Positions 11,701-18,916 of a stretch of DNA of 64,000 nucleotides are shown here, piece by piece (position 1 is the stretch's first letter; every line of letters starts with the position of its first letter). A program made the position numbers and the translations under genes. The DNA comes from Streptomyces ureilyticus (GTDB lineage: Bacteria > Actinomycetota > Actinomycetes > Streptomycetales > Streptomycetaceae): assembly GCF_011045025.1 (NCBI RefSeq), contig NZ_JAAKZX010000001.1, forward strand, positions 62,001 through 126,000, given 5' to 3'. Below the pieces are notes generated by a model, which was not told the origin of the DNA, made no database searches, and saw only the letters and a list, made by a program, of their open reading frames with translations.

Positions 11701-13679
11701 ACCCGCTCCAGGGCGGCGACGTTGCCGAGGAACGTCGGATCGTCGGCGGCCCGCGCCTTGGCGGCCGCGAGCTTGGTGCGGACGTTGCCGGACAGGTAGC
11801 GGTGGCTCGGCTCCCAGGCGTCTTCCTGCTGCGGGTCGCGGTAGGCCAGCCCGGCGTCCGCGCACTGTGCGGCCGCGCTCTCCTCGTCCGTGCCGAGCAG
11901 GCTGGCCACGCGCGTCATGTCCAGGCGGCCGCCGTCGTACTCCGTCGCCAGGGCGATGGCGTCCTCGTGGCTGTTGGCCCGGGTCGGCAGGCGGCGCGGC
12001 TCCAGGACGCGGGTCAGGAGCACCTTCTGCTCGGTTCCCTTGCCCGTCCGGTCGTCCCACTCCTCCAGGCCGAACAGCAGGCTCGCGTCGGGGTCGTCGT
12101 CGATCCAGGCGAACGCGGTGCGCTGTTTCCAGGCCTCCGGGACGTTCTTGAAGCCCTGCGCCGTGGCCTGCTCCCGGGCGCCGGGCGGCGTGAACTTGTA
12201 GTGCTGGCGCGGCTTGGTCAGCGGCGGGTGGCTCTTGCGGTAGTCCCGCCAGGCGACCCGGAGTTCGGCGCGGAGCCGGGCGAGCTCGGGAGTCTCGCCG
12301 GGCTCGGGGGTGTCCGCCTCTGCCGCGTACAGGGCCAGGGTCAGGCCCTTGAGGCGGATGAGCTGCACCAGCTGCTCACGCTGGTCGGGGTGGATCTCCA
12401 GCGGGACCGGGCGGCCGCCGTCGATGATGGTGGGGTTGCCCTCCGCGTCCAGCCCCAGGGCGCCTTCCGTGCCGCCGGTGACAATCGTCTGCACCGGTTC
12501 GGTGCGCTGGTCGGCGGCGGCGGTCAGTCCGGCGGCCTCAGCTTCCACTCCGATGGCGGCCGCGGCCGCCGCCAGGCCTTCGGCCGGGCTCTGGTCGGTG
12601 CGCCCGACGACCGTAACCTCCGGGCCCCACTCCCGGGAGCCCGCGCGGAGTTCGCCGAGCACGTATTCGGGGTGGGCGTCGAAGTAGGTGTTGACCGCGA
12701 GTTCGTTGTCGTGGCCGGGCAGCACCCGCTTGCTGGCGGTCAGCCAGGTCGGATCCCCCGGCTCCTCGCCCTCCATGCGGCGCCGCAGGAACAGCACGTC
12801 GGTGACCACGTCGGTCCCGGCCGCCGTCGCGTGCGCCCGGGCGGGCAGGCGGACCGCGCCGACCAGGTCGCCGAGCTGGTACATGCGCTCCCGAGGCTCA
12901 GGGTCCTCCCCGTCCAGGGTGTAGCGGGAGGTGATCAGGGCGACGATCCCGCCGGGGCGGGTGGCGTACAGCGACTTCAGGATGAAGTGCGTGTGGATCG
13001 AGAGCTTCAGGTCGGGGTTGTGGACCTTGTCGAACCGCTTGTAGCGGCCGTAGGGGACGTTGCCGACCACGCCGTCGAAACCGCCGTCGGCGAGCGGGAC
13101 CTCTTCGAGACCCCTGGTGATGATCTCGGCGTCCGGGTACAGGTGGCGGGCAATCGCCGCGGTGGTCGGCTCGACCTCCACACCGGTCATCTGCACCGGC
13201 TCGCTCATGAGGATCGGGGCGAAGCCGATGAAGTTGCCGCTGCCGCTGCCCGGTTCGAGGACGCGGCCGCCCCTGAAGCCCAGCCCGCGGACCGCGCCCC
13301 AGATCGAGCGCACCAGATCGGCGTCGGTGTAGTGCGCGTTGATGGTGTTGCGGCGGGCCGCCGCCCACTCGTCCTCGGTGAGCAGGGCCCGGATCTGCCC
13401 ACGCAGGTCACCGACGGCATCCCAGCGTGCCACGGCCCGCTCGAAGGCCTCGTCCGTATCGAACGCGTCCCGCCCCGGCCGCGGGTTGAAGATGACGGGC
13501 AACGCGCCCCAGCCCGACCAGCGCGCCAGGACCCGCTGTTCCCGCTCGGTCGCCGGACGCTGCTCGCGCTCCACGACGCGCAGCGCCTCCAAGGCCGCCA
13601 GGTTGGCGCGGGCCCGCTCCCCCTGCCCGGACGGGGCGAGGTCCTGCTGGCCGTCCGGCCGGAAGCGGGGCGGAGCTAC
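1..13679 (-). CDS. Giant methyltransferase-helicase polyvalent protein (3' end outside window)
   Basis: A single uninterrupted minus-strand frame runs the whole distance and leaves the window without a stop, giving at least 4,550 residues. Counting from the codon at 13,679, an N6-adenine methyltransferase lies at about 26-260, with an LEPGSGSGNF SAM motif and catalytic NVPYG near 205. An SF2/SNF2-like helicase follows at about 800-1450: VGAGKT near 846, LDEAHEY near 1003, ATGTPIANS, and MAQRDGRIERRG near 1395. Then come long Pro/Glu/Ala-rich linkers with globular islands, a CDRC...CGSC zinc ribbon near 3220-3255, two QLDLF motifs and a tandem repeat from about 3637. The architecture recalls DarB-like anti-restriction proteins of phage P1 and other polyvalent proteins thought to protect or process incoming DNA; that role is inferred. 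The start is uncertain: no ATG/GTG/TTG lies at the expected place just after the upstream small gene. The nearest upstream in-frame GTG is at 14,003, and TTG 13,592 would cut into the conserved region. Confidence 0.88.
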
Positions 13680-13981
13680 ATCTCCCGGTGCTCCGTCCCC
13701 GGCTCCTTCTCCAGCCAGATCTCCTCCGCGTACACCAGCTCCTGCGCCTGCGACCTCGTCGCCCGCCGGGCCGCCGCCCGCTGCTCCATCGGGAGCTTCT
13801 GGAGCAGTTCGGTCGTCAGCTGCCCGATCTGCTCCGTCACCCGCAGGTCCAGCTCCAGGAAGAACTCCTCCTGCTGCTCCGGGCTCCCCAGCGCCTCCAG
13901 GGCCTGCGGCCGGTATGTCTGCCAGTACTCCCGAGCCGTCTGCCCGTGCCTGCTCAGCTGCGTCACTGCCATTCCCCTCAT
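13676..13981 (-). CDS. Small TnpV-like conserved protein overlapping the giant gene
   Basis: A 101-residue soluble protein with a helical, acidic core (REYWQTYRPQAL, EFFLELDLRVTEQIGQLT). It resembles small proteins labelled TnpV-like that often sit just upstream of large helicase/methyltransferase genes in Streptomyces mobile elements; the function is unknown. The codon use (GC-rich third positions) fits a real gene. An alternative ATG at 13,972 follows an AGGGGA stretch, but that is almost too close to serve as a ribosome site. Its stop codon overlaps the beginning of the giant reading frame in another phase, suggesting translational coupling or a fusion by frameshifting. Confidence 0.72.
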   Translation of the reverse strand: MRGMAVTQLSRHGQTAREYWQTYRPQALEALGSPEQQEEFFLELDLRVTEQIGQLTTELLQKLPMEQRAAARRATRSQAQELVYAEEIWLEKEPGTEHREM

Positions 13982-14416
13982 CCGCGTGGAGCGACGGCTC
14001 CACTCCCCCAGTGCTCAAGAGCGTCCTCCCCCGTTGGTCCTGCGGCTCGGCCGCGATCTTGGGGTCGGAGTGTAGTCATTTGTTGACAGCCGAGACTAGC
14101 GACCAGCACGCCCCCGCAGTCTTCAGCGGCATGAGCGCTCTCCCCGTGGCGCCGATAGGGCACAGGCCTTCAACCCGGCCCGGCACGCCGTCACCACCGA
14201 CGGGACCAGGGGTCTCGCCCCAGCCTCGCCCGGATGCTCAACAGCGGCCGGACATCATCCATCCTCTATGGCCCTACGACTCACCAGCAGGGGATTCCCC
14301 TCCCCCGCCGAAGCGGGAGGCGAGTTCACCCAGCGAAACGCCGCTCTCTCCATTGCGCACAGCGAAATGGAGAGAGCCAGCAGTACGCGTCTCAATTATC
14401 TGGCTACATTTCCATC
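13982..14416. promoter_or_regulatory. Divergent intergenic region between the giant-gene operon and the partition operon
   Basis: About 435 bases without a convincing gene separate leftward and rightward transcription, so promoters in both directions are expected. Visible elements are GTCA-5nt-TGAC at 14,075-14,087, which overlaps a plus-strand TTGACA, and a perfect 12-base inverted repeat at 14,343-14,377 just before the rightward start. Short reading frames passing through have no good start site. Confidence 0.5.
14343..14377. repeat. Perfect 12-bp inverted repeat (operator or hairpin)
   Basis: GCTCTCTCCATT is followed after 11 bases by its exact complement AATGGAGAGAGC. It lies 40 bases upstream of the start at 14,417. 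There is no U-run, so an operator or a structured origin/transfer site is more likely than a terminator. Confidence 0.6.
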
Positions 14417-15127
14417 ATGGCGAGCATGGCGAAGATGAAGTTCCACGTGGCCGTGACCGAGGAGTCCCTGAAGGGGCTCAACGAGCACGCCAAGGACGAG
14501 CGGGATCGCGAGGCGGCATGGATCGCCGAACGCCGGCGGGAACTGCTCGTCCCCGGCATGCCGCGGCGCGCGGCCGCCGCCGTCCGCCGCACCATCCGGG
14601 CGGACGTCGCCAGGATGCGGCGCACCGGCGAGTTCGGCGGCAACCGGGACGACATCGTCGCCCGGGCCGTGCGCGAGGAGCTGCGAGCGCGAGGCCTGGA
14701 CCGCAGGTGGCCGAAGCCGCCGGAGGGCGAGGTCGACGCTCCGGGCCGCCGCTGGGGCACCCCCCCGAGCCAGCCCATGGGCGAGGGTGGATACACCGCA
14801 CGCGTGTCGGTGAACCTGCCCTACAGCCTCGGCGACACCGTACGCCGCGCCTCCTACTGGACCAGCAAGGCCGCAATCGAGGCCCTCCAGGAGTGGGCCG
14901 ACCGCTGGGGCGACGGCATCGACGTAGCGATGCGCGAGGCCGAACGCGACGGCATCCCCGCCGAGCTCGCCCTCATGGCCGCCACCGGGAACCTCTCCGC
15001 GCCACAGTCCGCACTGGAGATCCGGGACAGGCTCCGCCAACAGGTGCTCACCACAGGGGACTTGATTCGCGCGGCAGTGGACAGGGTCATCGACAGGGAA
15101 CAGCCCGAACTCCCCGACAGGACCTGA
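14417..15127 (+). CDS. Ribbon-helix-helix-like DNA-binding protein of the partition block
   Basis: 236 residues from ATG 14,417; ATG 14,426 and 14,435 are alternatives. The N-terminal third is highly charged and helical (EHAKDERDREAAWIAERRRE). The middle contains ARVSVNLP followed by two predicted helices (SLGDTVRRASYW and AAIEALQEWADRW), which fits a ribbon-helix-helix fold at about residues 125-170. The rest is helical and polar. Its place directly upstream of a ParA gene suggests a centromere-binding or autoregulatory protein, but the family was not recognised with certainty. Two inverted repeats lie between its stop and the ParA start. Confidence 0.6.
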   Translation: MASMAKMKFHVAVTEESLKGLNEHAKDERDREAAWIAERRRELLVPGMPRRAAAAVRRTIRADVARMRRTGEFGGNRDDIVARAVREELRARGLDRRWPKPPEGEVDAPGRRWGTPPSQPMGEGGYTARVSVNLPYSLGDTVRRASYWTSKAAIEALQEWADRWGDGIDVAMREAERDGIPAELALMAATGNLSAPQSALEIRDRLRQQVLTTGDLIRAAVDRVIDREQPELPDRT

Positions 15128-15132
15128 CCGCA

Positions 15133-15147
15133 GAAACAACAGTTTCC
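15133..15147. promoter_or_regulatory. Candidate parS/operator half-palindrome GAAACAACAGTTTCC
   Basis: Imperfect palindrome closely related to the perfect GGAAACAATTGTTTCC at 16,448. It lies just after the RHH-like gene and upstream of parA. The pair suggests binding sites for the element's own partition protein; the spacing and sequence differ from the chromosomal Streptomyces parS (GTTTCACGTGAAAC). Confidence 0.4.
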
Positions 15148-15150
15148 AAT

Positions 15151-15172
15151 CCGTTCGATTTCCCTCGAACGG
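15151..15172. repeat. Inverted repeat CCGTTCGA-6-TCGAACGG upstream of parA
   Basis: Perfect 8-base arms with a 6-base spacer. It lies 24 bases after the stop of the upstream gene and about 110 bases before the parA start. It could be an operator in the parA promoter region or a weak terminator. Confidence 0.45.
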
Positions 15173-15282
15173 GTCCGTCAATTCCGTTACACCTCGGTGC
15201 ACGTCGTCAGCACAAACGTCTGGCAAGCTGTGCGGCGATCCGAGTAGCCGCACCGCGCGGTGAAATCACGGAAGGCCACGGA

Positions 15283-16071
15283 ATGACCACACCCACAACA
15301 CTGCAAGCGGCTGTCGATACGGCCGCCCATGCTGTTACCAGAACGGCGAGAGTGATCGTCGTCATCCAGCAGAAGGGCGGTGCAGGCAAGAGCACGATCG
15401 CGGTCAACACGGCCGCATGTGCAGGCCGGTCAGCAGTGCTGTCCAATGCGGACGAGTCTGCGGGCGCTCCCGTCGTCGCGGCCGGCATCGACGTCCAGGG
15501 CACCCTGGAGAAGTGGTGCGCAGGCGTGCGCGAAGAGGCCCTGCCGTTCGACTTCGTCGTCACCAGGAGCAAGTTGGACATCCTGCCGAGCATCATCAAC
15601 GATCCCGACCGGCGCCGCATCATCGTTGACACCCCGGGCTTCCTGGACGTCGACCCCGACGCCGAGTGGGGAGCCGACCCGCTGGGCGAGAGCCGGACAG
15701 CCGATGCCCTGCGCGAGGTGCTGGATGTGGCGGACCTGGCGATCGTCCCGATCACCCCATCCAAGATCACCTGGGACGAGTGCGAGTACACCATCGAACG
15801 CGTCCTCAAGCCGAGGGGTATCCCCTTCCTGGTCGTGATCAACATGCACGATCCCGGTAAGGACAAGTCCGAGAAGCAGCTGAACAAGGTGAAGGCGTGG
15901 ATTGACGAGCGGAACTACCCCCGGGTCGCGGACCCGATCCGCCGGTACACCATCCACGAGCACGCCTACGAGAACGGCACTCTGGTGACCGAGTACAAGA
16001 TGTCCGGCACGGCCCTGAACGCGCGAGAGGACTTCATGCGCGTGGCCCTGACGATGGAGCAGATGCTCTGA
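15283..16071 (+). CDS. parA: ParA-family partition ATPase
   Basis: 262 residues. A deviant Walker A motif QQKGGAGKST lies near residues 29-38 with the signature lysine of the ParA/MinD family. A DTPGF Walker-A'-like stretch is near 112, and VPITPSKITWDE near 155 matches the family's later motifs. Such ATPases segregate low-copy replicons or position DNA-protein complexes together with a centromere-binding partner. ATG 15,283 follows a GGAAGG ribosome site. The stop overlaps the next start as TGATG, so the two genes are translationally coupled. An active partition system fits an element with a plasmid phase. Confidence 0.88.
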   Translation: MTTPTTLQAAVDTAAHAVTRTARVIVVIQQKGGAGKSTIAVNTAACAGRSAVLSNADESAGAPVVAAGIDVQGTLEKWCAGVREEALPFDFVVTRSKLDILPSIINDPDRRRIIVDTPGFLDVDPDAEWGADPLGESRTADALREVLDVADLAIVPITPSKITWDECEYTIERVLKPRGIPFLVVINMHDPGKDKSEKQLNKVKAWIDERNYPRVADPIRRYTIHEHAYENGTLVTEYKMSGTALNAREDFMRVALTMEQML

Positions 16072-16964
16072 TGGGTAAGGCGATCACCGTAGGCGGGGCT
16101 CCGGCGGCCCCCGGGCGTCCGGACAACGCCATCGAGCTGGCGCGTGCGCTTGGCGACTCCACAAAGCTCCCCACCAAGCAGCTGACCGACACTCCGGCGC
16201 TCATCGCGCAGGAGCAGGACATGCTCATCAAGTGCGAGAGCGCGATCGAGAACCTGCGCTTCGCCTTCTGGGCTGCCGGTAAGGCACTCCAGGTGGTGCG
16301 AGATGCTCGCCTGTACCGGGCACAGTTCGAGACCTTCGAGGAGTACACGCAGACCAGGTGGGACATCACACCGCAGTACGCGGGCAAGCTGATCCGCACC
16401 TGGCGTGTGGCCGAAGCACTGTTCCAGGCCAGGCCAGGGGGCGGTTTGGAAACAATTGTTTCCACGAAGCTCGGGTACGGGCACGCATGGGCGCTGGTGC
16501 CACTGGTCGAGGAACACAGCGTGCAGGCGGCCGTCTACCTGTACCTGGGGCTGTTGAAGGCCAAGGGTGCAGGCGTCACCGCCGCGCTCGTCCAGGGTGC
16601 CGTGGAGACATTGCCGAAGGCAGCGGTCGGACACAAGGCGAAGACCGAAGATGCGGTACTCGCCTATCTCAGCTCCCTGGAGGGCGAGACCCACTCGACT
16701 CCGGCGGCCGACCCCAGGAAGGCCGTGCGGGCACTAGCGAAGGCCGCGAAGACCTTCGACGCAGGCACCGTGCAAGCAGCGCTGGAGCACGACCCGAAGC
16801 GTGCCCGCACAGCGGTGAAGTCTCTGATCGAAGCCTTGTCGTCGGTCAGCGGCGTGAAGGTCACGTTCCTAGAAGAGGACGCTGAGGCCGCGGAGCTTGA
16901 GCACGGACCCGAAGATTCCGACGAGGGCACCGAGGGCGAGGCCGTACCGGCGTCGGCTGCGTAG
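16071..16964 (+). CDS. DNA-binding partner of ParA (ParB-like role, family uncertain)
   Basis: 297 residues, starting on the last base of the parA stop. The N-terminal half (about 45-135) is helical, with an HTH-like segment TRWDITPQYAGKLIRTWRVAE near 102-122. The middle is hydrophobic (HAWALVPLVEEHSVQAAVYLYLGLL) and the C-terminus is acidic. Position and coupling point to the centromere-binding partner, although no canonical ParB/Spo0J motif is seen. A perfect 16-base palindrome, a candidate binding site, is embedded in the coding sequence. A strong terminator follows 15 bases after the stop. Confidence 0.6.
   Translation: MGKAITVGGAPAAPGRPDNAIELARALGDSTKLPTKQLTDTPALIAQEQDMLIKCESAIENLRFAFWAAGKALQVVRDARLYRAQFETFEEYTQTRWDITPQYAGKLIRTWRVAEALFQARPGGGLETIVSTKLGYGHAWALVPLVEEHSVQAAVYLYLGLLKAKGAGVTAALVQGAVETLPKAAVGHKAKTEDAVLAYLSSLEGETHSTPAADPRKAVRALAKAAKTFDAGTVQAALEHDPKRARTAVKSLIEALSSVSGVKVTFLEEDAEAAELEHGPEDSDEGTEGEAVPASAA
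16448..16463. promoter_or_regulatory. Perfect 16-bp palindrome GGAAACAATTGTTTCC (candidate parS)
   Basis: The palindrome lies inside the ParA-partner gene, as parS-like sites often do in par operons. Its AT-rich core is unusual in this GC-rich sequence. A degenerate relative lies at 15,133-15,147. Confidence 0.5.
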
Positions 16965-16978
16965 GGCAGCCGGAACGC

Positions 16979-17018
16979 AAAGAAGCGGGCCCCGTCCGAG
17001 GACGGGGCCCGCTTCTTT
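16979..17018. terminator. Strong bidirectional terminator
   Basis: An 18-base perfect stem (AAAGAAGCGGGCCCCGTC with its complement) closes a CGAG tetraloop and ends in a T-run on the plus strand and an A-run on the left. It sits between the convergent partition operon and the leftward transfer-associated genes and can serve both strands. Confidence 0.9.
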
Positions 17019-17021
17019 TTG

Positions 17022-17276
17022 TCAGCTCAGGTGCCGGGCGCAGGCCGTGGTGAACAGCTTGGTGAACGGGTCGTCACCGGGGTCCTGGAGGAGTTCCCAC
17101 CAGGCGAGTGCGACCAGGTCGGCAAGTTCCTCCGCTCGACTGACGCCGTCGACCGGGATCGGGGCGGCGCCCGTAGCGCAGCGGGAGCCGGCGGCGGTGA
17201 GCCACTCAGGCAACCCGCCGCTCGGGAAGCAGACTTGCAGGGCGGCGTACAGGTCGGCGGGGACGCCGCCGGTCAC
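17022..17276 (-). CDS. Small hypothetical protein, end of transfer-associated operon
   Basis: 84 residues starting at GTG 17,276, which overlaps the stop of the upstream gene by four bases (GTGA). It is short and soluble with a WWELLQDPGDDPFTKLF segment. No family was recognised. The coupling and its position before the terminator support a real gene. Confidence 0.6.
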   Translation of the reverse strand: MTGGVPADLYAALQVCFPSGGLPEWLTAAGSRCATGAAPIPVDGVSRAEELADLVALAWWELLQDPGDDPFTKLFTTACARHLS

Positions 17277-17497
17277 TGCTCAGGCCGTCGGGGAACGCCA
17301 CCGGGGCGGGTGGGTGTGACGCCAAGCGCTGCGGTCACCTCGTCGCGGTGGGGGAACTGGGGGCGGCCGTCGTCCATGCGGACGGTGAGCAGACCGCCGG
17401 TGTGTGTCTGCTGGATGACGCCCTGGTCTCCGGCCTCGGCGACGCGGCCGAACGTCTCGATCCGGGCGGTGAGTTCGATGCGGGCTCCGACGTGCAC
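17273..17497 (-). CDS. Small hypothetical protein of the transfer region
   Basis: 74 residues from GTG 17,497 with an AAGGAGACAG ribosome site. The pattern GARIELTARIETFGRVAEAGDQGVI ... GLLTVRMDDGR suggests a small beta-barrel fold, with repeated short strands like those seen in small plasmid proteins. The function is unknown. It is coupled to the next small gene. Confidence 0.6.
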   Translation of the reverse strand: MHVGARIELTARIETFGRVAEAGDQGVIQQTHTGGLLTVRMDDGRPQFPHRDEVTAALGVTPTRPGGVPRRPEQ

Positions 17498-17512
17498 GGC
17501 TGTCTCCTTCGG

Positions 17513-17971
17513 TCAGTTGAGGGTGGTGAGCAGGGCGGCCGCGAGGGCGACCAGGGAAGCGCCGGTGATGTCGACGGCGATCCGCAGGCCCCGGTACTTG
17601 CGGCGGGCGATCCTCGACAGGTGGATGAGGTGCTCGGCCTGGTTCCTCGGTGCTTTCAGGTCCTCCACCAGTTCCTCGGGCGTGCACAGCAACCAGTAGA
17701 GGAAGCTGCCGCGCGCGACGCCACCCAGGCGGGGGCGCACGACGAGGAGGACGACGAGCATCGCGGCGACCAGGCCGACGGTCCCGGCGCCGACGAGACG
17801 GGCGGCCGTGGCCGGTAAGGCGTTCCCGGGCACGGCGGCAACCAGCGCCGCGAGAGGTAGGGAGAAGCTGGTGAGCAGGACACCGGACTTGGCGTCGGTC
17901 CTGCTGATCTCCGCGAGGACCGTCGCGTTGGCCGCATCCAGGCGAGCGTTGAGGGCGTCGGCGCCGGTCAT
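17513..17971 (-). CDS. Pycsar-effector-like (PycTM) two-helix membrane protein
   Basis: 152 residues. An N-terminal amphipathic helix is followed by DAKSGVLLTSF leading into a first membrane segment (about 31-50). A second segment is at about 62-80 (VGLVAAMLVVLLVV, then RPRLGG). A conserved-looking LSRIARRKYRGLR and a final hydrophobic helix follow. This layout matches the PycTM/DUF5706 family, which in Pycsar defence acts as a membrane-disrupting effector and in Streptomyces elements is often labelled a plasmid transfer membrane protein. No nucleotide cyclase gene is visible in the window, so a spread or exclusion role is equally possible. The start overlaps the upstream stop by ATGA. Confidence 0.72.
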   Translation of the reverse strand: MTGADALNARLDAANATVLAEISRTDAKSGVLLTSFSLPLAALVAAVPGNALPATAARLVGAGTVGLVAAMLVVLLVVRPRLGGVARGSFLYWLLCTPEELVEDLKAPRNQAEHLIHLSRIARRKYRGLRIAVDITGASLVALAAALLTTLN

Positions 17972-18309
17972 CGGGTGCCTTCCGTGCTGGTGGTCCAGGT
18001 CCACGGTTCGGGGTCGGCGGCCGCGTTGGCGGCCGCGATGCCCAAGCATGTCGCGAGTTCGCGAACAGGCTTCTTGAGGCGGCGATGGGCGGCGACGCGA
18101 CGCAGCAGGATCGCGAGGAGCGCGGCCTGGTCGTTGTCGATGGTGTGTTCGCGCTGACCGGCGTCGTCCAAGAGGGCCGTGAGCGGCGGGTGGTCGTCGG
18201 CCGACAGGATCCCGCGGGCGTACTGGCCGAGTTCGCGCAGCTGCGGAACGGCGATCGTGTCGACGCCGAAGAAGTCGCTGCCGTGGCTGACGGTGATGTG
18301 CGTGCTCAT
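17968..18309 (-). CDS. Hypothetical protein coupled to the PycTM-like gene
   Basis: 113 residues from ATG 18,309 with a GAAAGGGAAC ribosome site. The sequence is helical and soluble (AALLAILLRRVAAHRRLKKPVRELATCLG). Its stop overlaps the PycTM-like start by four bases, so the two products are probably needed together. No domain was recognised. It could regulate or gate its membrane partner, which is inference from coupling only. Confidence 0.65.
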   Translation of the reverse strand: MSTHITVSHGSDFFGVDTIAVPQLRELGQYARGILSADDHPPLTALLDDAGQREHTIDNDQAALLAILLRRVAAHRRLKKPVRELATCLGIAAANAAADPEPWTWTTSTEGTR

Positions 18310-18327
18310 GGGCGGGTTCCCTTTCGG

Positions 18328-18831
18328 TTAGCGGCGGCGGTTGTCGTTCTTGGTCTGTGCAATCAGCCCGACTGTCTTGGTGCTGTGGGTGCTGTTGTCC
18401 ATGTGGACGTCGCCCTCGAAGTGCTTGTGGATCTCGGGCGGGGCGGCCGCGACGACCTCCTTGGCGCCCTTGAAGACCCGAGAGAGAGCGCCGAGGAAGA
18501 CGATGGGCGCGACGAAGACGATGCCGACGACGACCGGGTTGACCTGGCCGACGGTCCACATCACCAGGGAGATGCCGCCGCAGATGGGCACGGAGGCGAC
18601 TCCGGCGGCGAGCATGATGCCGCTGACGTCGGTGGCCCGCTGGCTCATGGGGGCCCGGCCGTGCTGCGCGACGGGCGGGGCGTAGCCGGTGGGCGGCACG
18701 GGCGACACGTCCTTGTAGAAGGTGGCGACGGGGGCGTTGTCGCTGTATCCCTCCGCGATGAGGCGGGCGGCTTCGGCCTCCTTCTCGGCTTCGCTCAAGG
18801 CGCGGCCGGCGGGGCGGTCGGGGTGGTTCAC
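18328..18831 (-). CDS. Spread-like small membrane protein
   Basis: 167 residues from GTG 18,831 with a GAAGGAG ribosome site. A charged N-terminal part (EAEKEAEAARLIAEG) is followed by two membrane segments at about 75-94 (IMLAAGVASVPICGGISLVMW) and 99-117 (VVVGIVFVAPIVFLGAL). A soluble tail ends in HSTKTVGLIAQTKNDNRRR. It resembles the small Spd/membrane proteins of Streptomyces transfer operons that aid intramycelial spreading. The assignment rests on topology and context. Confidence 0.6.
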   Translation of the reverse strand: MNHPDRPAGRALSEAEKEAEAARLIAEGYSDNAPVATFYKDVSPVPPTGYAPPVAQHGRAPMSQRATDVSGIMLAAGVASVPICGGISLVMWTVGQVNPVVVGIVFVAPIVFLGALSRVFKGAKEVVAAAPPEIHKHFEGDVHMDNSTHSTKTVGLIAQTKNDNRRR

Positions 18832-18862
18832 TGGTGTGGCTCCTTCGTTGCATCGGGGAGTG

Positions 18863-18906
18863 GGCAGGGGACCGGCCGTTTCTGACGGAGTAGCCGGTCC
18901 CCTGCC
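18863..18906. terminator. Hairpin downstream of the translocase gene
   Basis: A perfect 14-base stem (GGCAGGGGACCGGC with its complement) and a 16-base loop lie 11 bases after the translocase stop on the minus strand. There is no U-run, as is common in Streptomyces. Confidence 0.65.
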
Positions 18907-18916
18907 GTTTCTGGGT

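Noticed and set aside
14234-14416. Longer upstream start for the RHH-like gene
   Set aside because: The extension crosses the perfect inverted repeat, lacks coding character and has no ribosome site.
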